This document shows positions 9,155-17,951 of a stretch of DNA of 64,000 bases, in pieces. Position numbers and translations under genes: made by a program. The notes beneath the pieces are model-generated. The model worked only from the letters and a program-made list of their open reading frames with translations. It made no database searches and was not told where the DNA came from. Position 1 is the stretch's first letter; the number at the start of each line of letters is the position of its first letter. Origin of the DNA: CBDCFT01 sp965216365 (lineage in GTDB: Bacteria; Pseudomonadota; Gammaproteobacteria; Arenicellales; CBDCFT01); NCBI GenBank assembly GCA_965216365.1, contig CBDCFT010000072.1:3518-67517 (forward strand), read 5' to 3'.

Positions 9155-9535
9155 ATGAGCAAGAAGTGTGTGAGACTACCGACCAGTGGAACTGTACCCG
9201 GACTGGAGCCGACGGACTATATTCCGCCCGAGACATTGAAATCGGGCGATCCGCAGGAGCGGGGTTTGAGTTATTACGCCGATCAAACGGGGCAGTTGGA
9301 CTCCGGTGTATGGGAATGCGAACCGAACAAACATATTATCGAGAGCGCGCCTTACGATGAATTTGTTTATTTGCTGCAGGGGCGAATCGACGTAATAGAC
9401 GATGAAGGAAATACGGAGACTTATAATGCCGGTGACAGCTTTGTTATGCCACGTGGTTGTAATTGTACCTGGGATGTAAAAGAGCCTGTTCGAAAGCTCT
9501 ATGTTGTATTAACTGCGCAAGACTATAAGGAGTAG
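9155..9535 (+). CDS. Small cupin-domain protein
   Basis: A 126-residue single-domain cupin of the DUF861/Cupin_3 type. Cupin motif 1 is represented around YDEFVYLLQGRIDVIDDEG and motif 2 by YNAGDSFVMPRGCNCTWDV. The normal His residues of motif 1 are reduced, as is common in this subgroup. A ribosome-binding site (TGGAG) lies eight bases before ATG. It follows the broken PhyH gene by 170 bp and may have served the same pathway. Function unknown; related proteins include ureidoglycine aminohydrolase-like cupins. Confidence 0.8.
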   Translation: MSKKCVRLPTSGTVPGLEPTDYIPPETLKSGDPQERGLSYYADQTGQLDSGVWECEPNKHIIESAPYDEFVYLLQGRIDVIDDEGNTETYNAGDSFVMPRGCNCTWDVKEPVRKLYVVLTAQDYKE

Positions 9536-9589
9536 AGTCAAAGCGTTATAGAACTGCGTTGCATGGTCGGGCCTGGTTTATCTGGCACG

Positions 9590-10000
9590 TTATGAAACAT
9601 TTTCGATGTGTAAAATTTTGTTTGTCAGTTGCGTGTCGACAAGCGCGTTAACGAGTTTGGTGTCGGCGGTGACGAATTGACTTCCGTGATGAATAGCCAA
9701 GGCTAAATAGATGCTGTCATAGACGGTACGTTTATACTGAATTGCTATCGCCAGCGCATTTTCAATATAGGGCGACATTTGAACGAGCTGCAACGGCATA
9801 CGACACAGGTCATCCATAATGCCACCCGCATCATCGACTGTTAGTTCTCCAAGACGATGTTTTTTCCAGAGAATGTTGCCGACTTCCGCCAACAGCAATT
9901 CGGGTGCCATCAGAATACATTCTTGTGTTAGTAACCGCCTCGCGTCGTCGGAATAATTTTCAGGGATGAACCACTTGATGGCGACGCTGGCGTCAACCAC
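9590..10000 (-). CDS. vapC: VapC-type PIN-domain toxin
   Basis: A 136-residue PIN-domain ribonuclease, the toxin of a type II pair. Acidic residues expected to bind Mg2+ are in VVDASVAIKWF (first Asp), LLAEVGNILWK (Glu), YDSIYLALA (Asp) and FVTADTKL (Asp). The GTG at 10000 is chosen as start because it gives the usual VDAS N terminus and lies seven bases after the antitoxin stop; the frame is open upstream inside the antitoxin gene. Expected target is RNA; the exact target is unknown. Confidence 0.88.
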   Translation of the reverse strand: MVDASVAIKWFIPENYSDDARRLLTQECILMAPELLLAEVGNILWKKHRLGELTVDDAGGIMDDLCRMPLQLVQMSPYIENALAIAIQYKRTVYDSIYLALAIHHGSQFVTADTKLVNALVDTQLTNKILHIENVS

Positions 10001-10007
10001 CAGTCGG

Positions 10008-10238
10008 TCAACGATTTCGATCCTCGCGGAGTTGGTCTGTGCTGTCGGAAAATGACCGTCCTCCGAGTTTCGATTGCCATTTTTCCGAAAGGGCCAGCGC
10101 TTGAGTGCAATCAACAGGGGCGCTTTGTTCAAGAATCAACTTAATTTCTTTTTGCAGCGAACGCCCATGCATGCGGGCGCGCGCTTTTAAGCGAGTAACG
10201 ATTATGGGATCGAGATCACGAACGAGAATTTCAGTCAT
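10008..10238 (-). CDS. vapB: VapB/FitA-type ribbon-helix-helix antitoxin
   Basis: A 76-residue antitoxin from ATG 10238, preceded by AGGATAAAG. The N terminus (TEILVRDLDPIIVTRLKARA) is a ribbon-helix-helix DNA-binding fold of the FitA/Arc type. The C-terminal part would wrap the PIN toxin encoded just downstream. The protein is expected to repress its own operon, and twin palindromes lie directly upstream of the gene. Confidence 0.88.
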   Translation of the reverse strand: MTEILVRDLDPIIVTRLKARARMHGRSLQKEIKLILEQSAPVDCTQALALSEKWQSKLGGRSFSDSTDQLREDRNR

Positions 10239-10256
10239 TTCTTTATCCTGAAAATA

Positions 10257-10275
10257 TGATATCAAAATGATATCA
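10257..10275. promoter_or_regulatory. Twin TGATATCA palindromes, probable VapB operator
   Basis: Two identical 8-bp palindromes TGATATCA (10257-10264 and 10268-10275) are separated by three bases, about 20 bp upstream of the antitoxin start. Ribbon-helix-helix antitoxins commonly bind paired short repeats at this position, so this is the likely autoregulatory site. Confidence 0.65.
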
Positions 10276-10397
10276 CAAGGAATATCAAGAAAAAACAGGA
10301 TTTTCAGGAATTATTTAGCAAACTTTCTCGTGTTACCACACTATTTCAGTCGCTTTGTCCTGATGAGTTTTTGTTTGCGAATAAGGTCTGACGACTA

Positions 10398-12092
10398 TTA
10401 ATTATTTCCTGGCCTATGCTGAAACGAGTCACGGCGAAAACTGTACAGTGCCGCCGGATCGACTGCGACATCAATGACGGCAGGTTTGTCGCAGGTGAGC
10501 GCCGCCTCGACCGCATCACTGACCTCGTCGATGCGTTCTACGCGATAACCTGCCGCACCGTACAACTCGGCAATCTTGTCAAACGGCGGGCTGTGAATGT
10601 CGGCGCCGATGTAACGTTCGCCAAAGAAGTCGCGTTGATATGCTTTCTCCGCTCCCCAACATTGATTGTTCATCACAACAGTCACCGTGTTTACGCTATG
10701 CTGAACAGCCGTGCTTAATTCTGACAGCGTCATGCCGAAACCGCCATCGCCCATCAGGCTGATTACCGGGCGGTCCGGGCGTGCGATTTTTACACCTAAC
10801 CCACATGCAAAAGAAAAACCGACCAGACCGAAATCCAATGGTGTGAACAAACAGGGCGGTTCCCAATAATTCAACGCATCGGTCGCTTGCAGGCAGAGTG
10901 TTCCAGCATCCATGGTGACTGCCGCGTTCTTGGGTAAAACGTCGCGCAACGCTTTGAATAACCCGGAAGGTTGAATCGGGTGGGCGTCCGTCGCGGCGTC
11001 GGCATCGCGTTGTTCAAGATAAGCAGCGCGTTGGGTTTTGAAATCTTGTGTCCATTTTGCAACTTCGGCTCGCGCCGCCACTTTGGCTAGTTCGTCAGAT
11101 AATTGTTTTGCCGCGGTCGACGCATCAGCCCAGATTCCCACGGTAATGGGAAAGTAACGGCCGATAGCTGTGGGTTCGAGTTCAACCTGAATAATCTTGG
11201 CCTGTTCATTGATGTTGTCGAAAGAGTAAAACGTCGAATTAAATCCAAGTCGTGTACCCAATGCGAGAATGACATCAGCTTCCCTGACCAGGCGAGATGC
11301 AACCGGATTGCCGCGTGGTCCCATTTGTCCCGCGTTTAAGTCATGACCAAACGGAATCGCATCGCCGTGCCCCGGCGCGCTGGCAATCGGTGCGTTTAAT
11401 CTTTCAGCAAGTTCCAATACCTGCCCATGGCTGCCGGTATTTTTAATGCCACCACCCAAGACAATGACAGGTTGCTTTGCAGCACGAAGCAGTTCCGCCG
11501 CTCGCCCAATAGCCTCGCTCGCGCCTGCAGGTACGTTCTGCGAGCGATAGGATTCCGGTTCGTGGAAATCAGCGAATTCGGCCGTCGCCGCCAGAATATC
11601 TCTTGGCAGATTGAGTTGTACCGGCCCGCGTCGCGGTGTCATCGCAGTACGAAAGGCTTCGCGAAACATTTCCGGCACACGCTCGGTTTGTGTGACCGTC
11701 CAGGTTTTTTTGGTTACCGGTTTAAACAATGCCTGTTGATCGACTTCCTGGAAAGCATCGCGGTAAACATGACCGGACGAGAGCGAACCCGCGATTGAAA
11801 CGACCGGCGAAAACGCGGCAGCCGCCTGCGCAAGACCAGTAACCAGGTTAGTGGCGCCGGGGCCGTTTTGTCCGGCTAATATCACACCGGCCTGTCCTGA
11901 TGCGCGGGCGTAACCGTCAGCCATGTGGGTGCCGGTGCGTTCATCGTGCACGCCGATGAAGTTGATGCTTTCAGCATCGTACAGCGCGTCGAATATTTCC
12001 ATGGTGGCCGAGCCGATCAGGCCAAAAACGTGCTTGACTCGCTCGACCTTGAGCGATTCGACTGCGGCCTGTCCGCCGGATAATTTTTTCAT
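10398..12092 (-). CDS. Thiamine-diphosphate enzyme, acetolactate-synthase / sulfoacetaldehyde-acetyltransferase type
   Basis: A 564-residue enzyme with the three ThDP domains. The activating Glu is in GVHDERTG (Glu 51). The middle domain covers about 190-330. The cofactor motif starts GDGGFGM (448) and ends in MNNQCWG (475-479). FQEVDQQALF and AEKAYQRDFF near the active site resemble sulfoacetaldehyde acetyltransferase (Xsc) more than anabolic acetolactate synthase, and no small regulatory subunit gene follows. It lies 176 bp downstream of the Rieske oxygenase gene on the same strand. It may cleave or condense a 2-oxo acid or aldehyde made by the pathway. Substrate unproven. Confidence 0.75.
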   Translation of the reverse strand: MKKLSGGQAAVESLKVERVKHVFGLIGSATMEIFDALYDAESINFIGVHDERTGTHMADGYARASGQAGVILAGQNGPGATNLVTGLAQAAAAFSPVVSIAGSLSSGHVYRDAFQEVDQQALFKPVTKKTWTVTQTERVPEMFREAFRTAMTPRRGPVQLNLPRDILAATAEFADFHEPESYRSQNVPAGASEAIGRAAELLRAAKQPVIVLGGGIKNTGSHGQVLELAERLNAPIASAPGHGDAIPFGHDLNAGQMGPRGNPVASRLVREADVILALGTRLGFNSTFYSFDNINEQAKIIQVELEPTAIGRYFPITVGIWADASTAAKQLSDELAKVAARAEVAKWTQDFKTQRAAYLEQRDADAATDAHPIQPSGLFKALRDVLPKNAAVTMDAGTLCLQATDALNYWEPPCLFTPLDFGLVGFSFACGLGVKIARPDRPVISLMGDGGFGMTLSELSTAVQHSVNTVTVVMNNQCWGAEKAYQRDFFGERYIGADIHSPPFDKIAELYGAAGYRVERIDEVSDAVEAALTCDKPAVIDVAVDPAALYSFRRDSFQHRPGNN

Positions 12093-12268
12093 ATCGTTTA
12101 TTCCCGTTGGTATAACAATGTGTAACTGGACTTACCAACCAGCATATAGAGTGTTACGGGATTGGCGTCAACATCGGGCCACATAGACATGCCCCGGCAT
12201 TTTCTTTCTTGCCCGGCGCAAATACGATTGCCGGATATTTGACCGGCATTGCCGAAAGATGAATGAGA

Positions 12269-13387
12269 CTACGCAGACATATTCTGACGTGCAAGCTGCT
12301 CGTCGACAGCGGTACGCATCCAGTGTTGCAGGGTCTTGATAGAGTGTTCGGAGTTAACACCGCAATTCGGATCGACCACAAGCGGCCCGGGGATATAGCC
12401 GCGACTGTTAAGACCGCGTTGTACGGATTGTACAAGACGGACATCTTCCTCGACTGTCGTTTCCCGGTCCTGTACCGATAATTGACGTATTACCTCGGAA
12501 TCTACCCCGTCGACGGTATACCAACCGCGCCAGACAATAACATTTTCATGATCGACCGGTCGCCAGTGATATGTGTTTAATACGTTGCCGGGATAGACCT
12601 GAAAACTGACCATCGGCCACAGATACCATGATGAATAATCGCCCGCATGTTTATTGCTGTCGAGATCGATGGGATAAGACATTTGATCCAGATTCTGGCA
12701 CTCGGTCGTGTGGCGTAAACAATAACCCTGGGCCTGGATATCATAAGTGTCCGGTTTCACGACACCGGTCGAGAATGTGGGGTGATTCAACTGGCAGTGG
12801 TAACACTCGGAGTAATTCTCGATAGAAATTTTCCAGTTGCATTTTTCCGGTGTCTCTACCCACTCAACCGGTTTAAGCCGTTCGATATTCGGTACGAATT
12901 CCGTTAACTCTTCGCGTACCTTCGGAAACCATTCGTCCATCGGTTTTGCGTTGTTATCCAGATTGGCGAAAATAAATCCGCAGAAATTCTCCACGCGTAC
13001 TTCCTGCAGGCAAATTTTGGATTTATCAAAACCCGGAACCGCATCGATATTGCGGCCACCTCTGAGTTCACCGGTTAACTCGTATGTCCAGGCGTGATAG
13101 GGGCATACGATGACGCGTTTATTGCCACTGCCGCTGACCAGTTCGTGCGCGCGGTGCTGGCACACGTTGTAGAATGCTTTGATGTCATTGCTTGGGGTTC
13201 TAACGGCGAATAGATTTTCACCGGCGATTTCGAAAGTAAAAAAATCACCTGGTTTTTCCAGCTGCGATGCATGACCCGCCAGTTGCCAGGTCTGCGCCAG
13301 CAGGCCTTGCTTCTCAATTTCAAAAATCGCAGGATCAGTGTAGTAGTGGGCCGCCAGTGCAGGGGTTGGTGCAACCGAGTTGTTCAT
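12269..13387 (-). CDS. Rieske-type oxygenase, probable quaternary-amine N-demethylase
   Basis: A 372-residue oxygenase alpha subunit. The Rieske cluster ligands are CQH (76-78) and CPYH (95-98). The mononuclear iron ligands are His 197, His 202 and Asp 315. The residue that bridges the two centres is Glu 194 in NYSECYH, where most Rieske oxygenases have Asp; the known carnitine monooxygenase CntA uses Glu here and has about the same length. This points to C-H hydroxylation of an N-methyl group. ATG directly abuts the regulator stop codon. No reductase gene is adjacent; the partner may be the ferredoxin/reductase pair at 40.3-42.1 kb. Confidence 0.82.
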   Translation of the reverse strand: MNNSVAPTPALAAHYYTDPAIFEIEKQGLLAQTWQLAGHASQLEKPGDFFTFEIAGENLFAVRTPSNDIKAFYNVCQHRAHELVSGSGNKRVIVCPYHAWTYELTGELRGGRNIDAVPGFDKSKICLQEVRVENFCGFIFANLDNNAKPMDEWFPKVREELTEFVPNIERLKPVEWVETPEKCNWKISIENYSECYHCQLNHPTFSTGVVKPDTYDIQAQGYCLRHTTECQNLDQMSYPIDLDSNKHAGDYSSWYLWPMVSFQVYPGNVLNTYHWRPVDHENVIVWRGWYTVDGVDSEVIRQLSVQDRETTVEEDVRLVQSVQRGLNSRGYIPGPLVVDPNCGVNSEHSIKTLQHWMRTAVDEQLARQNMSA

Positions 13388-14293
13388 TTAATAACCCTCC
13401 GTATAAATGCCGAGTTCATGCCGGCGTGCGTGAAATTTCTCTATGTTTGCAATAACATCCGGTTTCGCATCCGCGATTACAAATGCCATTAATGTTTCCA
13501 GTAAGGCAATAGTCGATACCGACGATGGAAAGAACTGCGGCGTATCCGCTTCGACGATAAACGCGTGGTCTGCTCCAATAACAATAGGGGAGGCGGCGCT
13601 ATCGGAGATGGCAATGACGATAACACCCTGGGACTTTGCCAGTGCGACCGCTTCTACCACTTCGGTCCGATACGGCTTGCAGGTCATGGCGACCAGTGCA
13701 TCGTCGCTGTTGGCGCGCACAAGATCATCGGTTGCCGTGCTACCTTGTTTGGGAATGGATTGCAGACTATCCAGTGCCATGTCGGCAAGATAAGTGAAAT
13801 TGCGCGCGTTATGATTGTTAACGCCGACGCCGAGCACATAAGTTCTTCGTGCATCAACAATGGCATCGGCCGCGTGCTTGACGGATTGATCATCCGTTGC
13901 CGCGAAGGTTTCTTCGATATTGCGAATCGCGCTGGCCGCGATGTCGGCGTACAGACCCGCCAGCTTGCCGCCTTTCGCGAGTGACTGCAGCCAACGCGCC
14001 CGGTCAGGGAAACTGACTACACCACGACGAATTTCTTCACGAAACGGTTCGCGAAAATCCTCGTAACCTTCAAATCCGACGCAACGCGCCATGCGCACGA
14101 ACGTATTCGGTTTAACGCCTGCGTCGTCGGCAATTTCGCGAATTGACGATACGCTGACGTCGTTGGGATTCTCCAACACATAAGCAGCGGCCTTGCGCAC
14201 CTCGGGTGAAAGGTTTTCCAGCTCCGTACTCAGTGCCCGCAAAACATGGGCCGGCGTATAAGTGACGAGTGATGGTACAGATGTATTATTCAT
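13388..14293 (-). CDS. RpiR/MurR-family transcriptional regulator
   Basis: A 301-residue regulator. The N-terminal helix-turn-helix (about 12-90) has the RpiR pattern: SIREIADDAGVKPNTFVRMAR followed by FEGYEDFRE. The C-terminal SIS domain (about 120-280) contains YVLGVGVNNHNARNF and VIVIAISDSAASP, which would bind a pathway effector, usually phosphorylated in this family. ATG 14293 is preferred over an upstream extension that would overlap the divergent promoter. It leads the leftward operon and faces the rightward one, so it probably controls both. Confidence 0.88.
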   Translation of the reverse strand: MNNTSVPSLVTYTPAHVLRALSTELENLSPEVRKAAAYVLENPNDVSVSSIREIADDAGVKPNTFVRMARCVGFEGYEDFREPFREEIRRGVVSFPDRARWLQSLAKGGKLAGLYADIAASAIRNIEETFAATDDQSVKHAADAIVDARRTYVLGVGVNNHNARNFTYLADMALDSLQSIPKQGSTATDDLVRANSDDALVAMTCKPYRTEVVEAVALAKSQGVIVIAISDSAASPIVIGADHAFIVEADTPQFFPSSVSTIALLETLMAFVIADAKPDVIANIEKFHARRHELGIYTEGY

Positions 14294-14360
14294 AATTGAC
14301 AAATGTACACTTGTATCAGTATTCTGTCCACACAAAACATCAGGTAAGGAGTGTCTTTCG
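14294..14360 (+). promoter_or_regulatory. Divergent promoter with 16-bp operator palindrome
   Basis: A sigma70-type promoter points right: TTGACA (14296-14301), 18-bp spacer, TATTCT (14320-14325). A near-perfect palindrome ACAAATGTACACTTGT (14299-14314) overlaps the -35 box and enters the spacer, so a bound regulator would block RNA polymerase. It is also directly upstream of the regulator start, which fits autoregulation. AAGGAG at 14346-14351 is the ribosome-binding site of the downstream gene. Confidence 0.75.
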
Positions 14361-16838
14361 GTGACCAAAGCTTCAGCGGCAAATCTACCGCAAACGGCTC
14401 GCGTTGTAATCGTAGGCGGCGGTATGATGGGTTGCGGTCTGGCCTACCATCTTGCACACGAAGGCTGTACCGATGTCGTGTTACTTGAGAAGGCTGAACT
14501 GACGTCAGGTTCCACCTGGCATGCGGCAGGTCAGATTACGCACTCTACATCGAGCTTCGGTTTGGGCAAGTGTGTTGACTACAACATTGGACTTTACGCC
14601 GGCGCTCTGGAAGCTGAAACCGGCCAGTCCGTGACATGGCATGGGTGCGGTTCATTTCGTCTCGCTTATACCGAAGACGAGATGGATTGGTTACGGCATA
14701 CCCTCAGCGTGGGTCGCTCGCTCGGGTTCAATATCGAACTGGTTGATCCGAAATTTATTGCCACGTTGCATCCATTCTATAACCTGGATGGTGTTATCGG
14801 TGCCTTGTACACGCCCGACGATGGGCACGTCGACCCGTCCGGTGTAACCCAGGCGTTGGCATTCGGCGCGCGTCAGCTGGGTGTAAAAATCATTCGGCGT
14901 TGTCGAGCGACGGATATTAAACAATTGCCAACGGGTGAATGGAAAGTGTTCACTATCGCGGGAGACATCGTTTGCGAGCACGTGGTTAACGCCGGTGGAA
15001 CCTATGCCCGGCAAATGGGCGAATGGTCGGGTCTGCAATTACCTATGACCTCTATGACACATCATTATTTTGTTACCGACACCGTGCCGGAATTTTTAGA
15101 GCTTGAAAAAGAACTGCCCGTGGTCAGGGATGACAAGTTGGTGTCCGGATACATACGCATGGAACAAAAATCGGGTTTGATCGGTATTTACGAAAAAGAA
15201 AACCCGAACACGGTTTGGGAAGACCATTGTCCCTGGGAAGCGGAAAACGAATTGTTCGCTGCTGACTACGACCGGATTATGCCCTGGCTGGAAAATGCGC
15301 TGGAGCGCGTTCCGATATTTTCCCAGCTCGGTATTAAACGAGAAGTTCATGGCGCGATTTCACACCCACCGGACGGCAACCCGTTGATTGGCCCGGCACC
15401 GGGTGTGCGCAATTACTGGTGTTGTTGTGGTACCCAGATCGGAATAGGCTGGGGGCCGGGTTTGACCCGGGAGCTGGCGCGTTGGATGGTACACGGTGCT
15501 GCGGATATCTCCATGCGCGAATACGATCCGCGTCGTTTTGGCGACTACGCTACGAAAGATTGGCAGGTCATCAAGGCAAAGGAAGACTATTGTTTGCGTC
15601 ACGAAATCCCCTTTCCGCATTTTAATCGCCTGCAGGGCAGGCCGCTAAAACCCAGCCCGTTGTACGAACGGTTAAAAGCGAAAGGCGCGGTATTCGAAGA
15701 AGTGTATGGGCACGAACGTCCGCGTTGGTTTGCCAAAGATGGAATCGAACAACGTGATTATTATTCCTTCAAGCGCAACGAACTACACGATGTTTTGGCG
15801 CGGGAAGTAAAGGCCGTGCGTGAACGTGTTGGCATTATGGATATCTGTGCGTTTACAAAAGTGGAAGTGTCAGGCCCGGATGCAGAAAGTTTTCTCGATG
15901 GTCTCGCGCCCAATAAGTTGCCGGCGAAAGTGGGCGGTATCGCGCTGACGCATTTGCTCAACCGGCGCGGGCGTATCGAGGTTGAAGTTACCGTTGTGCG
16001 TCTCGCCGACGATCGTTTTTACCTGGTGTGCGCAGCGTTTTTTGAACAGCGGTTGCTGGATCATCTAAAGCATCGTTTAAATGGTAACAGTGCCGTAATC
16101 ACTAATCGTTCCAACGAGTGGGCAGCATTGGCGATAAACGGCCCGCACACGCGTAACGTTTTAACGAGTTGTACGGATGCCCGGCTGGATAACGCGCATT
16201 TTAAATGGCTCACCGCGCAACAGATCGAAGTCGCCGGTCACAAGGTTTGGGCATTACGCATGTCTTATGCCGGCGAACTCGGTTGGGAATTGCATGGCCC
16301 ACGGAAAAATATACCGGTGATATACGATGCGCTTTGGTATGCCGGCGAATCGTTTGGGATCGCTGACTACGGTTCATTCGCGATGAATATCATGCGCATG
16401 GAAAAAATGTTTAAAGGCGCGGGCGAGTTGACCAATGAGGTGACGCTGCCGGAAGCGGATGTGATGCGTTTTGTCAAAATGGACAAAGGCGATTTCGAGG
16501 GTAAAACGCAAACCCGGGTGAGTCTGGACAACGAATTACCGTGGCTGTGCGCTTATCTTGAAATCGAACCGGATGGTGTGGTCGATGGACATGGCGGCGA
16601 GGCCGTTTTGCACAACGGGTTGGTGGTCGGTTCAACCGCGTCCGTTGTCTTTAGTCATACGGTGGGGAAAATTCTGGCCTTTGCTTATATAAAACCCGCC
16701 GCCGCAAAAGCGGGAACTACGCTTGAAGTGATTATTGCAGGCGAACCGCGTGCCGCGAGAGTATTATCCGAACCCGCTTACGACCCCAAAAATCTTTTAC
16801 CTCGCACTGACGAAGTGCCACAACAGGAAACAGCATGA
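14361..16838 (+). CDS. Dimethylglycine/sarcosine-dehydrogenase-like flavoprotein (FAD plus GcvT domains)
   Basis: An 825-residue two-part enzyme. The N-terminal FAD domain starts with VVIVGGGMMGCG (15-26); STWHAAG contains His 54, at the position that carries covalent FAD in dimethylglycine dehydrogenase. From about residue 430 the protein is a GcvT/aminomethyltransferase domain expected to use tetrahydrofolate as methylene acceptor. The family oxidises N-methyl groups of amino acids. GTG at 14361 is chosen for its AAGGAG box; upstream codons overlap the operator. It is first in the rightward operon and overlaps the next gene by 4 bp. Confidence 0.85.
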   Translation: MTKASAANLPQTARVVIVGGGMMGCGLAYHLAHEGCTDVVLLEKAELTSGSTWHAAGQITHSTSSFGLGKCVDYNIGLYAGALEAETGQSVTWHGCGSFRLAYTEDEMDWLRHTLSVGRSLGFNIELVDPKFIATLHPFYNLDGVIGALYTPDDGHVDPSGVTQALAFGARQLGVKIIRRCRATDIKQLPTGEWKVFTIAGDIVCEHVVNAGGTYARQMGEWSGLQLPMTSMTHHYFVTDTVPEFLELEKELPVVRDDKLVSGYIRMEQKSGLIGIYEKENPNTVWEDHCPWEAENELFAADYDRIMPWLENALERVPIFSQLGIKREVHGAISHPPDGNPLIGPAPGVRNYWCCCGTQIGIGWGPGLTRELARWMVHGAADISMREYDPRRFGDYATKDWQVIKAKEDYCLRHEIPFPHFNRLQGRPLKPSPLYERLKAKGAVFEEVYGHERPRWFAKDGIEQRDYYSFKRNELHDVLAREVKAVRERVGIMDICAFTKVEVSGPDAESFLDGLAPNKLPAKVGGIALTHLLNRRGRIEVEVTVVRLADDRFYLVCAAFFEQRLLDHLKHRLNGNSAVITNRSNEWAALAINGPHTRNVLTSCTDARLDNAHFKWLTAQQIEVAGHKVWALRMSYAGELGWELHGPRKNIPVIYDALWYAGESFGIADYGSFAMNIMRMEKMFKGAGELTNEVTLPEADVMRFVKMDKGDFEGKTQTRVSLDNELPWLCAYLEIEPDGVVDGHGGEAVLHNGLVVGSTASVVFSHTVGKILAFAYIKPAAAKAGTTLEVIIAGEPRAARVLSEPAYDPKNLLPRTDEVPQQETA

Positions 16839-17944
16839 CAATTCCAAACAAAATGCGCGCCTTTGTCCTGACCGGTCACGGCGATCTGGATAAACTGGTG
16901 TTTCACGATGACTGGCCGGTGCCGCAACCGCAGGCTGGTGAGTTATTGATACAGGTACGGGCATGCGGGTTGAATAATACAGACGTCAACACACGCACCG
17001 CGTGGTACTCAAAAGCGGTGAGCGAAAACACAACTGGCTCTGCTTTCGCCGATGTCGATGAAGAGGATGCCGCCTGGGGTGGGGTGTCGCTGGAGTTTCC
17101 TCGAATACAAGGAGCTGATGTTTGCGGATTTGTTGTCGCGGCAGGCGATGGCGCGGATTCAACACTCGTTGGTAAGCGCGTATTGGTCGATCCCTGGTTA
17201 CGCGACTGGGATGATCCGCTGGATTTAAACAAGTGTGGTTATTTTGGTTCCGAACTGGATGGGGGTTATGCCGACTACACGACAGTAAACCAAAAGAATG
17301 TACATGCTATTAACAGCGAATTGTCGGATGCACAGCTTGCGACATTTGCAACCTCGTATATAACCGCGGAAAACATGTTGAATCGTGCGCAAGTGGGCGC
17401 GGAAGATACCGTGTTGATTCCGGGAGCTTCAGGAGGTGTTGGTTCAGCGTTGGTACAACTGGCGAACCGGCGTGGTGCGATGACAATTGCTATGGCGTCT
17501 TCGGATAAGCATGCACAACTGGCCCAGATTAACCCAACGGCCATTCTGCCGCGTTCGCCTGAAAACTTAAAAAATGCCTTGCATGATGCTATCGGTCAGA
17601 GCGCTGTGACGGTTGTCGCCGATGTGGTTGGCGGCGCGATGTGGCCGAGTTTGATTGACGCGCTCGCGCGTGGTGGCCGCTACACCTGCGCGGGTGCGAT
17701 TGCAGGCCCCATCGTGGAAATGGATTTACGCACTTTTTATTTAAACGATCTGACTTTTACCGGTGCGACTATCGTTCCGCCCGGTGTGTTTGCGGACTTG
17801 GTCGGTTATATCGAACGCGGTGAAATAAAACCCTTATTGGCGAAAACGTTTCCATTAGAACAACTGCATGCTGCGCAAACAGCGTTTATCGAAAAAAAAC
17901 ATATCGGAAATATTGTTGTGACACACGATCGCTCCGACTCTTAA
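16835..17944 (+). CDS. Medium-chain alcohol dehydrogenase / quinone oxidoreductase family protein
   Basis: A 369-residue MDR-superfamily enzyme. The N-terminal GroES-like domain holds VRACGLNNTDVNTR, where the Asn of NNTD replaces the Cys that binds catalytic zinc in classical enzymes. The nucleotide-binding fold has IPGASGGVGSALVQLA (about 195-210). This suggests a zinc-independent, probably NADPH-dependent reductase or dehydrogenase of a pathway carbonyl. ATG overlaps the previous stop (ATGA), so translation is coupled. Confidence 0.82.
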   Translation: MTIPNKMRAFVLTGHGDLDKLVFHDDWPVPQPQAGELLIQVRACGLNNTDVNTRTAWYSKAVSENTTGSAFADVDEEDAAWGGVSLEFPRIQGADVCGFVVAAGDGADSTLVGKRVLVDPWLRDWDDPLDLNKCGYFGSELDGGYADYTTVNQKNVHAINSELSDAQLATFATSYITAENMLNRAQVGAEDTVLIPGASGGVGSALVQLANRRGAMTIAMASSDKHAQLAQINPTAILPRSPENLKNALHDAIGQSAVTVVADVVGGAMWPSLIDALARGGRYTCAGAIAGPIVEMDLRTFYLNDLTFTGATIVPPGVFADLVGYIERGEIKPLLAKTFPLEQLHAAQTAFIEKKHIGNIVVTHDRSDS

Positions 17945-17951
17945 AGGCCCG

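Noticed and set aside
10398..12092. Biosynthetic acetolactate synthase (ilvB/ilvI)
   Set aside because: No regulatory subunit gene follows, it sits in a catabolic cluster, and active-site motifs look closer to Xsc.
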